From the NCBI RefSeq assembly GCF_900115565.1, contig NZ_FOWW01000009.1, positions 1-64,000 on the forward strand: 64,000 nucleotides of DNA. Reading direction: 5' to 3'. Below the pieces are notes generated by a model, which saw only the letters and a program-made list of their open reading frames with translations, made no database searches and was not told the origin of the DNA. Source of the DNA: Amycolatopsis arida (lineage in GTDB: Bacteria; Actinomycetota; Actinomycetes; Mycobacteriales; Pseudonocardiaceae). Below are positions 53,045 to 63,968 of this stretch, piece after piece (positions within the stretch are counted from its first letter, which is position 1; every line of letters starts with the position of its first letter). Both the position numbers and the translations under genes were made by a program.

Positions 53045-53625
53045 TCAGATCGCGGGCGTGTCGATGCTTGCGCGGTGAATCTGCCTCCGGCACCAGTCGG
53101 GGTGGGTGAGTGGAAGATCGTGGCCCCCGGTGGGATGGGTGGCCACGTGCACGAACGGCGCGGACTCGGCGAGTGCGGCGGCGTGGCCGGGCTCCGGCAC
53201 GGGGTCGGCGCCGCCGTGGGCCAGCAGCAGCGGAACATCGGCGCTGCCCAGGCGGGCGAGAACGCCACCACCGCCTGGGTCGTCGAGTGGCGGGCGGCCC
53301 AGCGCATGCCCAGCGTCGCACCCATCGAATGCCCGACGATCACCAGCGGCCGGTTCGTGAGCCCAAGTACGGCGAGCATCGCGTCCAGCGCCGCCAGGTG
53401 CGCGGCGGCCCCGTACTCGGCGGGATCACCGCCGGGCGGGCGCCTCGAGGCAGCGAAACCCCACAGGTCGGGTACCACGAGGGCCCCGGCCCTGCCCAAC
53501 TCGTCGAACGCGGCGCCGAAGTAGTCGCCCGAGGCCACCAATCCGTGCAGCAGCACGACCACCGGGTTGCTCGAGTCCAGGACCCGGGTGGCCAGCGGAT
53601 CGGCCCGCAGCCGCCTCCCCGCGGG
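53045..53625 (-). pseudogene. Alpha/beta hydrolase, truncated and frameshifted
   Basis: The minus strand reads VVVLLHGLVASGDYFGAAFD, VVPDLWGFAASRRP, the nucleophile elbow VGHSMGAT, then shifts frame near 53250 to VPLLLAHGGADPVPEPGHA and THPTGGHDLPLTHPDW with the late His. No start codon precedes the N terminus, which meets the truncated TauE/SafE gene near 53635. A broken hydrolase of unknown substrate. Confidence 0.6.
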
Positions 53626-53639
53626 GCCGCCGAGGCCCG

Positions 53640-54574
53640 GCAGGGCAAGCGGGCCCTGCTGACCGCCGAGCCGCGGGGGTGGCGCACCCAGCTCGGCGAC
53701 GATCTCGCCCCGGTCGGTGGGTTCCTGGCCGGCAAGCTCGTCTCGCACACCCTGCTCGGCGCGCTGCTGGGCGTGCTCGGTGGCGCGGTGGAGCTGTCGG
53801 TCGGTGCGCGTACGTGGTTGCAGATCGCCGCCGGCCTGCTGATCGTCGTGTTCGGCCTGGCTCAACTCGGGGTGCCGGGCTTTCGCGGCATCGTCATCGA
53901 GCCACCGATCTCCTGGATGAGGATCGTGCGCAACCGAGCACGCTCGCGGGCCGCGCTGGCACCGGCGCTGCTCGGCCTGGCCACGGTGCTCATCCCGTGC
54001 GGGGTGACGTTGTCGGTCGAGGCGCTGGCGTTGGCCTCCGGCTCCGCCCTGGTGGGTGCGGCCACGATGACCGTGTTCGTGCTCGGCACCGGCCCGCTGT
54101 TCGCCGTGCTCGGCTACGCAGCCCGCAAGTCCGCCACCGCGTGGCGGGGTCGGCTGGCCGCGGTCACCGGGCTGGTGGTGCTGGCCATGGGCCTCTACAC
54201 CCTCAACGGTGGCCTTGGAGCTCGCCGGCTCGCCGTGGGCGGCCAGCCGGGTCGCTCAGACCGTCGGCTTCTCCGGGGCACCGGCCGACGTCGCGGCGGC
54301 GACCGTGGTGGGCGGACAGCAGATGGCCGTGATCACGGCGCGCACCGGCTCCTACAGCCCGGAGAACGTTCAGGTCCGGTCCGGGGTGCCCACCACCCTG
54401 GTCGTGCAGTCCGTCGGCGCGCAGGGGTGCGTGCGGTCCTTCGTCATCCGCGGCGAGCAGAAGGTCCTGCCGGTCCACGGCGAGACCCGCGTCGAGCTGG
54501 GGGTGCTCCAGCCCGGCAGGCTGGACTACGCGTGCGGCATGGGCATGTACACCGGCGTCATCACCATCGTCTGA
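53640..54574 (+). pseudogene. TauE/SafE-like transporter with cupredoxin domain, truncated and frameshifted
   Basis: Six-helix segment (GGFLAGKLVSHTLLGALLGV, later ALLGLATVLIPCGVTLS, VFVLGTGPLFAVLGY) continued, after a one-base insertion near 54213, by a cupredoxin-like domain (VITARTGSYSPENVQVRSG, GAQGCVRSFVI, LDYACGMGMYTG). Complete homologues start with a further helix and cysteine motif that are absent here. It precedes copZ by 12 bp and was probably a copper-handling membrane protein. Confidence 0.6.
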
Positions 54575-54586
54575 AGGGAGTCCACC

Positions 54587-54808
54587 ATGGCCACGACCAC
54601 GATTGTGCTCCGCGTCGAGGGCATGCACTGCGGCAGCTGCGCCCTGCTCATCGACGACGCCCTCGACGACCTACCCGGTGTGCTCAGCACGCGGACCACC
54701 CTGAAACAGGGGCGGAGCACGGTCGAGCTGGACGCGAGCCTGAGCAGCCCGGAGGAGGTGATCCAGACGATCGACGAGCTGGGCTACCACGCCTCGCCCA
54801 TGGCCTGA
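54587..54808 (+). CDS. copZ: Heavy-metal-associated (CopZ-like) copper chaperone
   Basis: A 73-aa HMA-domain protein with the metal site GMHCGSC near residue 13-19 and the fold end DELGYHASPM. It binds Cu(I) and would hand it to CopA. Part of the copper island, 12 bp after the broken TauE/cupredoxin gene. The ribosome site GAAGGGAG is good. Confidence 0.9.
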   Translation: MATTTIVLRVEGMHCGSCALLIDDALDDLPGVLSTRTTLKQGRSTVELDASLSSPEEVIQTIDELGYHASPMA

Positions 54809-54833
54809 CCGCGTAGACCCGATCACCCCGTTG

Positions 54834-55553
54834 TCACACCAAGAGCCCGTCCGTCAGTGGACGGCGGGGTTCTTCGGGGGAGGGGGTGGGCGTGAGCACG
54901 GCGAAGCCCTGACCCGCGATGGGCCGCCAGGGGAGCTCCCCTCGGTAGAACTGGTGCAGGAACGGGATGCACTGGTGGTAGCAGAACACCGACGACGGGG
55001 TACCGACGATGCTCCGTGTGTCGGCGAACAGCGGGAGCTCGGCGAGGAAGTAGCGGACAGCGGCTCGTAGTTGGTCGTCGGTGGGGGCGGCGCCGGCTGC
55101 CAGGCGCTTGTCCAGGACCCAGCGAGACGCGGTCAGGCACGCCGCCTGGAAGTCGGGCTCGCGGTCGAACAGGCGCTGCGCCTCACCGAGCAGCCGGCGG
55201 TACCGCCGGTTGGCGTCGAGCTCCGACCAGCCAAGAATCAGCCGATCGGGGTGGTGCACGCCCAATTGGGACAACGCGCGCGCGATCTTGTTGCGCAGGT
55301 ACTGCCCCTGGCGGCGGGCCTTGTGCGCGGCCCGCTCCGGTGGATACCCCAGCGCTTCCAACGTGTAGGCCGCCGGGACGTCCGGGACGAAGAAGTGCAT
55401 CGCGCCGAACTCGTCGAGCCCCCAGCGAGCCAGGTCGGTGATGCGCTCGGTGGTGAAGTAGCTGTTGAAGGGGCTGATCCCGAAACAGACATGCGTTCGG
55501 TGAGTCAGTGGCTGCCGGCAGTGGATCGACAGCGGTCGCACATGGAAGGGCAC
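54834..55553 (-). CDS. Cyclodipeptide synthase (tRNA-dependent), NYH type
   Basis: A 239-aa enzyme that uses two aminoacyl-tRNAs to make a 2,5-diketopiperazine. It matches AlbC residue for residue with an offset of ten: S27 (catalytic S37), N30 (N40), Y168 (Y178), E172 (E182), Y192 and H193 (Y202, H203), in GISPFNSYF, YFLAELPLFAD and SSVFCYHQ. N40 and YH place it in the NYH subfamily. GTG 55553 gives exactly the AlbC length, with AAAGG upstream. Product identity is unknown; no oxidase or methyltransferase is adjacent. Its promoter carries a copper-type MerR operator. Confidence 0.9.
   Translation of the reverse strand: MPFHVRPLSIHCRQPLTHRTHVCFGISPFNSYFTTERITDLARWGLDEFGAMHFFVPDVPAAYTLEALGYPPERAAHKARRQGQYLRNKIARALSQLGVHHPDRLILGWSELDANRRYRRLLGEAQRLFDREPDFQAACLTASRWVLDKRLAAGAAPTDDQLRAAVRYFLAELPLFADTRSIVGTPSSVFCYHQCIPFLHQFYRGELPWRPIAGQGFAVLTPTPSPEEPRRPLTDGLLV
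54841..54874. terminator. Hairpin between convergent copZ and the synthase gene
   Basis: AAGAGCCCG..CCGTC pairs with GGACGG..GGGGTTCTT with A and T tracts outside. It overlaps the last codons of the cyclodipeptide synthase gene and can serve both strands. Confidence 0.5.
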
Positions 55554-55621
55554 GTCGCGCCTTTCGCTGAGTCGAGAGGGAGGCGCCGCCAGGGGCGAGC
55601 GACCCCGGCGACTCGGCGCCA

Positions 55622-55652
55622 GGATGAACCATCCAGTACGCTGGAATGTCAA
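55622..55652 (-). promoter_or_regulatory. MerR/CueR-like promoter of the cyclodipeptide synthase
   Basis: Minus strand: TTGACA (55652-55647), then arms ACATTCCA (55649-55642) and TGGATGGT (55635-55628) around a 6-nt centre, one mismatch per arm from ACCTTCCA/TGGAAGGT. The -10 (CATCCT) sits after a 20-bp spacer, long as in MerR-type promoters. Confidence 0.75.
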
Positions 55653-55869
55653 GCGCCGAGTACCCAATCGGTGGCGCTCTGTTCGCCACGTCCGCGGCGC
55701 GCTTCCGGTGGTTCTCGGCGGACGGCGGCGTACCTCGTCGCGGTTGTCGCGCCGGTCTCGCCCGCGCCGGCCACGCCATGACCGCGACTTCGAGCTCACC
55801 GAACCGCCGCATCCCCGCTCGGCGTCTGTGCCGAAGGCCGTGCGGGTATCCCCGGGACGTCAGGCCGGC

Positions 55870-55901
55870 TTGACCTTCCAGTGCGCTGCAAGGTTCACCA
55901 T
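55870..55901 (+). promoter_or_regulatory. MerR/CueR-like promoter of copA
   Basis: TTGACC (55870-55875), arms ACCTTCCA (55873-55880) and TGCAAGGT (55887-55894) around GTGCGC, 20-bp spacer and CACCAT as -10. The layout is the same as at the synthase promoter. Confidence 0.78.
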
Positions 55902-55931
55902 GGGGGTCGAGGCGAGCGACCGGAGGTGGGT

Positions 55932-58214
<2,283 letters not shown>

Positions 58215-58453
58215 CTACCTGCTCGGCAGCCTGGATCTGATCGAGCACGCGCGGTTCGGCCGGCACACCGAGACCTGCGTCCCCTGTCAGCGGGAGATCT
58301 CCGAGCCGCTGCCGATCGTGCGCCTGCTCCAACGGGCCAAGGAGAACGGAGTGGACCTGATCCAGGCCGATCGCGAACACATCAGGCGCCGCACCGCGGG
58401 AGTCCTGATCGACCCCTCCTCAGCGCGGGCGTGTCCAGAACGCCGACCACTAC

Positions 58454-58475
58454 ACCTTCCAGTAAGATGGAAGGT
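58454..58475 (+). promoter_or_regulatory. MerR operator at merR (third copy)
   Basis: ACCTTCCA, GTAAGA, TGGAAGGT: a perfect 8-bp inverted repeat, 2 bp before the merR ATG. TAAGAT (58463-58468) could be a -10 for a leaderless merR transcript, so MerR would repress itself. Confidence 0.75.
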
Positions 58476-58476
58476 T

Positions 58477-58929
58477 ATGAAGATCGGTGAGCTCGCCGCA
58501 CGCAGCGGCACCACAACCAAGACCATCCGCTTCTACGAGCAGGCCGGTCTGCTGCCTGACCCCGACCGCGCCCCCAACGGCTACCGTGACTACAGCTCCC
58601 AGTCCGTCGAGCGCCTGTCGTTCATCCGCCGAGGCCAGGCCGCCGGCCTGTCCCTGCGTGAAATCCGGCAGATCCTCGCCATCTACGACCGCGGTGAGGC
58701 CCCCTGCAGCCATGTGCGGGACATCCTGAGTGAGCGCCTGGACCGGGTACGCGCACAGATCGCCGAGCTGGTCACCCTGGAAAGCCACCTGGACACGCTG
58801 CTCGCGCACGCCCGACGTGGCCAGCCGACCGCGCACGACCGAGCCGGCGTCTGCTGGATCCTCGAAAAAAATCCCTACCCGGCCCAAGACCCCACTGAAT
58901 CCAAGATCATCGAGGAAGCAACACGCTGA
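58477..58929 (+). CDS. MerR-family metal-responsive regulator (CueR/ZntR-like)
   Basis: A 150-aa MerR activator. HTH MKIGELAARSGTTTKTIRFY, wing APNGYRDYSSQSVERLSF, coiled coil (86-112). Metal-ligand candidates are C77 (EAPCSHV, with H79) and C126 (GVCWILE), the arrangement of heavy-metal MerR proteins rather than the C-x7-C pair of classical CueR. Three matching operators in the island make it the regulator of copA, the cyclodipeptide synthase and itself. The metal is not fixed by sequence; copper is inferred from CopA. Confidence 0.88.
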   Translation: MKIGELAARSGTTTKTIRFYEQAGLLPDPDRAPNGYRDYSSQSVERLSFIRRGQAAGLSLREIRQILAIYDRGEAPCSHVRDILSERLDRVRAQIAELVTLESHLDTLLAHARRGQPTAHDRAGVCWILEKNPYPAQDPTESKIIEEATR

Positions 58930-59042
58930 CTCGCCCAGCAGCGGCCGCGGCACGACCGTTCGGTCTCTTCGTCTTCGGTGTGTAAGGGATGTCGGCGGAA
59001 TCGTCCCTCCATCCCGGTCGGGACGTTGATGCCTGTCCGGTC

Positions 59043-59221
59043 TCAGGACCGGGCGTAGGCGTTGCGCCTGGGGGAGGCGGTGACGCCGAACGCGACGACG
59101 CTGACGGCGACCGCGAGGCTGCCCGCGGCGAACAGACGTGGGTCGGCGACCCCCTTGTCCAGACTGTGGGCGAGGTAGAACAGGCCACTCACCCCCATGG
59201 GTCCGAACCGGGCGTGGCGGC
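59043..59221 (-). pseudogene. Na+/H+ antiporter C-terminal fragment
   Basis: The minus strand reads RFGPMGVSGLFYLAHSLD and LFAAGSLAVAVSVVAFGVTA then ARS and a stop, the last helices of an NhaP-type cation/proton antiporter. The frame begins directly after the anti-sigma gene stop, so the rest is missing. 58930-59042 holds nothing I can name. Confidence 0.5.
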
Positions 59222-60085
59222 CTAGGTGGGGATGGTCATCTGCAGGAGGGGTCCGGTGGTGGGTTGTGCGGAGCCGCCGGCCGGTTCGATGGTGACGGCC
59301 AGGCCGGAGACCGTGGCGGGCAGTTGGATGACGAGCGGGACGGTGCGGCCGTCCTGCTCGGGATGCGGCAACCCAGCCGAGGCGAGACCGTCCTGGCCGA
59401 CGAACCAGAGCTGATAGGTGTGCTCGAGTGGTGGAGGCTGGGCGCGGACGCCGAGGAACAGCGCCTTGCCGAGTTGCTGTGAGGCCACGGTCGTCGCCCG
59501 CATTCCCGTCGGGCCCACCGCCACGATCATCCGGGCGTCGGTGGCCCCAACGATGTCGGCAATTTCGTCATTGCGGGTGGCTGCCTGCCTCAGCGCGTGC
59601 TGGGTGTTGTGTAGGTCGGTATGGGCGCGCACGGTGGTGACTCCGAGCACGCTCGCCGCCGCGAGCGCGACCACAGCTGCCGCCGACGCCAGAAAAACGT
59701 GCCACGGCCTGGTCGAAGCCACGTGCGCGGTTGGTCCGCTGGAGGGTGCCGTGGATGGTGGTTTCTGCCGGGTGTTGGCGATCTCGGCCAGTACGGTGTT
59801 CTTGAGGTCGGGAGGGGGTGGTGTCTGTTCGGCCATGCCGAGCCGGCTAACCGTTTCCCGTAGTTCGATGACTTCCTGCGCACAGGACTCACAGGTGGCC
59901 AGGTGTCGTTCGAACTCGGCCCGCTCGTCATCGGACAGCGCGTTGAGGACGTAGCCGCCGGTCAGCGTGGCCATCTCGACCTGGGTGGGCTCGTTCGCGG
60001 ACCCCGGATGGTGCCTGCCAAACCCGGCCGGTCGTCCGGAGTCTTCGGGGTGTGCCCAGTGACCGCGCCCCGGAGGTCCTTCCAT
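59222..60085 (-). CDS. Anti-sigma factor, RskA type
   Basis: A 287-aa membrane anti-sigma factor. The zf-HC2 domain has H61-LAT-C65-ES-C68; one transmembrane helix lies at about 128-150; the periplasmic RskA domain follows (YQLWFVGQDG, GLAVTIEPAGGS). Signals on the outside would lead to proteolysis and sigma release. ATG 60085 follows GGAAGGAA. A degenerate sigma gene is 625 bp away on the other strand, with a DUF4383 gene between. Confidence 0.88.
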   Translation of the reverse strand: MEGPPGRGHWAHPEDSGRPAGFGRHHPGSANEPTQVEMATLTGGYVLNALSDDERAEFERHLATCESCAQEVIELRETVSRLGMAEQTPPPPDLKNTVLAEIANTRQKPPSTAPSSGPTAHVASTRPWHVFLASAAAVVALAAASVLGVTTVRAHTDLHNTQHALRQAATRNDEIADIVGATDARMIVAVGPTGMRATTVASQQLGKALFLGVRAQPPPLEHTYQLWFVGQDGLASAGLPHPEQDGRTVPLVIQLPATVSGLAVTIEPAGGSAQPTTGPLLQMTIPT

Positions 60086-60154
60086 GACGTTCCTTCCACC
60101 GGGTGTTCGTGGCGCCCCGGCAGGCGCGGGCGCCACGAACACGAGCACCACGGA

Positions 60155-60652
60155 TCACGGTTGTGCTTGCGGTCGGCCAGCGATGTTGCGCCCGCCCGAC
60201 GTTCCCCGCATCCGCATGCCGAGGATCACGCCGAGACCGATCATCGCGATACCCAGCACGAAGTGGAGCCAATTGTCCGCGGTGTTGACCGGCACGAAGT
60301 TGGCCGCCGAATCCTGGTCGATCACTAATCCGTACAGCCACAGCACGAGGTAGGTCGCACCGCCACCGATGAGGAATGCGCGCGCACCGCCGGCGCTGCG
60401 GGCCAGCACCAAGCCGGCGATGCCGAAGAGCAGATGCACGATGTTGTGCAAGATGGACACCGCGAAGACACCGAGCAACAGCGCCCCGCCGTGGTGCCCG
60501 GCGAACGTCATCTCACCGAAGTTGGTGGTGATGCCGGGCACGAACCCCAGGACGCCGACCGCGACGAACACGACCGCCACAGCGGTCGCCACGGTGCGCA
60601 GCAGGCGCCCGGATCCGGACACCGCCGCAGCCTTACCTCGTGATGCAGACAT
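60155..60652 (-). CDS. DUF4383 membrane protein (paralogue)
   Basis: A 165-aa four-helix DUF4383 protein, clear paralogue of 3009-3500 (GVLGFVPGITTNF, LHNIVHLLFG, NTADNWLHFVLG). ATG 60652 follows AAGGG. It sits between the anti-sigma and the sigma-like gene and probably belongs to that regulon. Confidence 0.87.
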   Translation of the reverse strand: MSASRGKAAAVSGSGRLLRTVATAVAVVFVAVGVLGFVPGITTNFGEMTFAGHHGGALLLGVFAVSILHNIVHLLFGIAGLVLARSAGGARAFLIGGGATYLVLWLYGLVIDQDSAANFVPVNTADNWLHFVLGIAMIGLGVILGMRMRGTSGGRNIAGRPQAQP

Positions 60653-60709
60653 GACACGACCCTTCTGTTTCACGACCCGCCCCGCGCCAGGACTCCCCGA
60701 TCGCACCGA

Positions 60710-61387
60710 ATGGTGCGCCGAGACACAGTTGGTTCGCAGCGGAGACGCTGGCGGATTGGTATTGCCGCACGCCACATCGGTGACCTTGCCGAGGACCGGG
60801 CATCGGACAGCCGGTTGACGAACGACTCCGCCCCGCCGGACGACGCGAAACTGCTGAGACGAATCGCCGACGGAGACCAACTGGCACTGGAGCGTGTGTT
60901 CGATCGGCACAGCGCGGCCACCTACCACACCGCCCTGGGGTGCACCGGCGACGCGAGCGCGGCCGAAACGGTCACCGCGTCGGTGTTCCTGGAGCTGTGG
61001 AAACGCCCGGACCAGTGCGTGGCCGAGACCAACGGCGGTGGCTTGAGCGCTTGGCTCGCCGCGATGGCCTGCCAGCGCGCCACGCAAGCCGATCACACGC
61101 CCGCTGCTGCCACCCGACCCAAGCCTCGCCCACGCACGTCCTGGACCGTCGCCCTGCTGCGCACGCTTCCAGCCCGCGATCGGGCGCTGCTGGAGTCGGT
61201 GATCTTCGACGGCGACGACCTGGCTCATGCCGCGGTCCGGCAGCAGATGAGCGTGGTTGAAGCGGCCATCCGGCTCACCGCGGCGCTGCGGCAACTGTCG
61301 CGTGCCTTCAACGGCCCTTCCGCGCCCGACACCGCGCGGCCGGACGGCAGGCAGGTCCCCCACCACGACACGATCGACGTGCGATAA
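60710..61387 (+). CDS. Degenerate ECF sigma factor (SigK-like)
   Basis: A sigma-70 family protein of up to 225 aa. From residue ~36 it resembles SigK-type ECF factors (DDAKLLRRIADGDQLALERV, then ASVFLELWKRP in region 2). Region 2.3-2.4 is poor: the usual TQ-V-E-W-R-P and AYRRA-D helix are altered, and region 4 (TSWTVALLRTLPARDRALLE) has a weak recognition helix. The first 35 residues look non-coding, and TTG 60815 is an alternative start. Possibly an inactive or highly diverged partner of the RskA protein. Confidence 0.6.
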   Translation: MVRRDTVGSQRRRWRIGIAARHIGDLAEDRASDSRLTNDSAPPDDAKLLRRIADGDQLALERVFDRHSAATYHTALGCTGDASAAETVTASVFLELWKRPDQCVAETNGGGLSAWLAAMACQRATQADHTPAAATRPKPRPRTSWTVALLRTLPARDRALLESVIFDGDDLAHAAVRQQMSVVEAAIRLTAALRQLSRAFNGPSAPDTARPDGRQVPHHDTIDVR

Positions 61388-61455
61388 CGCCAGCAACGCC
61401 AGACGCGAACCGAGTTCGCACCAATCCACCTGCGGCGTGGCGCCGAATACCCATT

Positions 61456-63084
61456 ATGGAGACGTCAGCAGAGAGTCCGGCACGCCCCGTCGCTCGGTTG
61501 TCGATACCGGCCGCTGCCCTGGTGGGGGTGCTTGCCCTGGTCGCGGCGTTGGCGGCCGGGCACCTCGTGGCGGCGTTCGTCGGGATCAACGCCTCGCCGT
61601 ACCTGGCGGTGGGCAACTCGGCGATCGACCTGACCCCGACGCCGGTGAAGGACTTCGCCGTCCAGACCTTCGGGATCTACGACAAGCTGGTGCTGCTGGC
61701 CGGCATGGCGGTGGTGATGCTGCTGGTGGCGGTCGTGGCCGGGGTGCTGTCCCGGCGCTCTCCGCTTCCCGGCACCGTGGCGATCGTGCTGCTCGGCGTG
61801 GTCGCCGGGATCGCCGTGTTCAGCCGCCCGGACCTGTCCGCCGTGGCGCTGCTGGCGCCGGCGGCCAGTCTCCTGGCGGGGGTGGTCGCGTTCCGCTGGC
61901 TGCACACGCTGGGGACACGCCGGTCCACCCCGGCGCTGGGTCTCACCGAACTTGGAGAAGACGACGAATCCGAGTTGCCCGCCGAACGCGCGCCGCGCGG
62001 CAAACCGGAACCGGTGCCCGGCAGGCGCGGTTTTCTGCTTGGCGCGGGCGGGGTGGCGGTGGGCGCGGGGGTGGCCGGCCTCGGCGGGCAGCTGGTCGCC
62101 CGGACCACCAGCGCCGCGTCGTCCCGTGCGGAGATCGGCAGGCTCGTGCCGGTGCGCGCGGCGCCGCCGATCCCGCCCGGTGCCGACTTCGCCCGTGCCG
62201 GTACACCGACGTTCCTCACCCCGAACCCCGCGTTCTACCGGGTGGACACCGCGCTGGTCGTGCCCCAGGTGCGGGCCGAGGACTGGTCGCTGCGCATCCA
62301 CGGCATGGTCGATCGCGAGCTGAGCTTCAGCTACGACGACATCCGCGACCGGCCGCTGGTGGAGCGCACGATCACGATGACGTGTGTGTCCAACGAGGTC
62401 GGCGGGCCCTACATCTCCACCGCCAACTTCCTCGGCGTGGACCTGCGGCATCTACTGGTCGAGGCGGGGGTCCGGCCGGGTGCCGAGCAGTTGTACTCCA
62501 CCAGTGTGGACGGCTACACCGCGGGTACCCCGATAGTGACCACCATGGACCCCGATCGGGAGGCGATGCTGGCGATCGGCATGAACGGTGAACCGCTACC
62601 GCTGGATCACGGTTTCCCCGCGCGCCTGGTGGTTCCCGGGCTCTACGGCTACGTCTCGGCCACTAAATGGGTCACCGATCTTGAGGTCACCACCTGGGCC
62701 GCGCGCAAGTCGTACTGGCTGCAGCGGGGGTGGGGCCAGCAGGCGCCGATCAAGACCCAGTCGCGGATCGACACCCCCAAGGGATTCCAAACACTGCCCG
62801 CGGGGCGCGTCGTGATCGCCGGTATCGCGTGGGCGCAGACCACCGGCATCACGAAGGTCGAGATCCGGCTTGGCACCGGCCCGTGGCAGGAAGCATTACT
62901 GTCCACAGAGGTCAACGAGGACACCTGGCGGATGTGGCGGGTGGATCTCGATCTGCCGCCCGGGAACCACCAGGTTGCCTGCCGTGCCACCGACGACTCC
63001 GGCTACACCCAAACCTCGGACCGGGTCGGCACCGTCCCCGACGGTGCCACCGGCTGGCACACCATCTCCTTCACCACCCGCTGA
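61456..63084 (+). CDS. Molybdopterin-dependent oxidoreductase, sulfite oxidase fold
   Basis: A 542-aa membrane-anchored enzyme. Four helices (about 15-165) precede a linker with RRGFLLGAGG (twin-arginine-like), then the SUOX molybdenum domain with C310 (TMTCVSNEVGG) as Mo ligand, GLYGYVSATKWV, and the C-terminal dimerisation domain. The substrate is unknown. It is in the sigma/anti-sigma neighbourhood together with the fasciclin protein, an arrangement like mycobacterial sigK loci. Confidence 0.9.
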   Translation: METSAESPARPVARLSIPAAALVGVLALVAALAAGHLVAAFVGINASPYLAVGNSAIDLTPTPVKDFAVQTFGIYDKLVLLAGMAVVMLLVAVVAGVLSRRSPLPGTVAIVLLGVVAGIAVFSRPDLSAVALLAPAASLLAGVVAFRWLHTLGTRRSTPALGLTELGEDDESELPAERAPRGKPEPVPGRRGFLLGAGGVAVGAGVAGLGGQLVARTTSAASSRAEIGRLVPVRAAPPIPPGADFARAGTPTFLTPNPAFYRVDTALVVPQVRAEDWSLRIHGMVDRELSFSYDDIRDRPLVERTITMTCVSNEVGGPYISTANFLGVDLRHLLVEAGVRPGAEQLYSTSVDGYTAGTPIVTTMDPDREAMLAIGMNGEPLPLDHGFPARLVVPGLYGYVSATKWVTDLEVTTWAARKSYWLQRGWGQQAPIKTQSRIDTPKGFQTLPAGRVVIAGIAWAQTTGITKVEIRLGTGPWQEALLSTEVNEDTWRMWRVDLDLPPGNHQVACRATDDSGYTQTSDRVGTVPDGATGWHTISFTTR

Positions 63085-63198
63085 GCATTCCCCACCCGCG
63101 ACCTCCGGCGGACATTTCCACCCGATCACCAAACCGGACGGGTGGTCGTTCCGAATACCCAGTGACAGCACATCAACGCAAAGGGAAACGGACATCAG

Positions 63199-63861
63199 AT
63201 GAAGATCCGACGAGTAGCCAGTGCGACAATCGCGAGTGGGGCGCTGCTGGCGCTGGCCGCATGCGGGTCCGACGGGGGCAACGAATCGCAGGCGCCCGCG
63301 CCACAGGCTCCAGCCACCTCCGCCCCCGGCAATCCCGCCGACAACACAGCCTCCGCCGATGGCGTCACCACCGCGTCCGATGTGTACGGTCCGGGGTGTT
63401 CGGAGGTACCGACCAGCGGAGAAGGTTCAGTCGGCGGTATGGTCGACGACCCCGTCGCCACCGCGGCGAGCAACAACCCGCTGCTGACCAAGCTGGTCGC
63501 CGCCGTGAAGGCGACCAACCTGGTCGACACGCTCAACAGCCAGCAGGCGATCACCGTGTTCGCCCCGGCCGACCCGGCCTTTGACGCACTCGGCGCGAAG
63601 TTCGACGAGTTGGCCGGAAAACCCACCGAACTGGCCCCCATCCTGCAATACCACGTCGTCGGCAAGCGCTACGACCGCGACGGCCTCGAGCAGGCCGGCA
63701 CCGTCGACTCGCTCAACACCGCCGGTGGCCCGCTGCGGATCGAAGGTAGCGGCGAGAACATGACCGTCAACGGCGCCAAGGTGCTGTGCGGCAACATCCC
63801 CACCAAGAACGCCACCGTCTTCGTCATCGACAAGGTCCTGATGCCGGGTACCAACCAGTAA
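63199..63861 (+). CDS. Fasciclin-domain lipoprotein
   Basis: A 220-aa secreted lipoprotein. The lipobox LALAAC puts the lipidated cysteine at C22; a Pro/Ala linker follows; the FAS1 domain (about 85-220) has [21 protein letters not shown] and ILQYHVVG. It is homologous to mycobacterial MPT70/MPT83, which SigK controls. Good ribosome site AAGGGAAACGG. Ends the operon with a strong terminator. Confidence 0.93.
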   Translation: MKIRRVASATIASGALLALAACGSDGGNESQAPAPQAPATSAPGNPADNTASADGVTTASDVYGPGCSEVPTSGEGSVGGMVDDPVATAASNNPLLTKLVAAVKATNLVDTLNSQQAITVFAPADPAFDALGAKFDELAGKPTELAPILQYHVVGKRYDRDGLEQAGTVDSLNTAGGPLRIEGSGENMTVNGAKVLCGNIPTKNATVFVIDKVLMPGTNQ

Positions 63862-63875
63862 CCCGCCCGCGCTCG

Positions 63876-63916
63876 CCCCGATGTCCCTCGCGCCCCCGGT
63901 GCGAGGGACATCGGGG
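63876..63916 (+). terminator. Strong terminator after the fasciclin gene
   Basis: A 16-bp perfect stem (63876-63891 with 63901-63916) around a 9-nt loop, 15 bp after the stop codon. Confidence 0.85.
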
Positions 63917-63941
63917 TCAGAACGGGGTGAGTCACCGGCCT

Positions 63942-63968
63942 CCGCCCAGCGAACCGCGCACTGGGCGG
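63942..63968. terminator. Second hairpin at the window end
   Basis: CCGCCCAG and CTGGGCGG pair (8 bp, 11-nt loop). It may be the terminator of a minus-strand gene beyond the window. Confidence 0.4.

Noticed and set aside
41572-55553. The odd P450 as tailoring enzyme of the cyclodipeptide synthase
   Set aside because: They are 12 kb apart with many unrelated genes between and no shared regulatory site.
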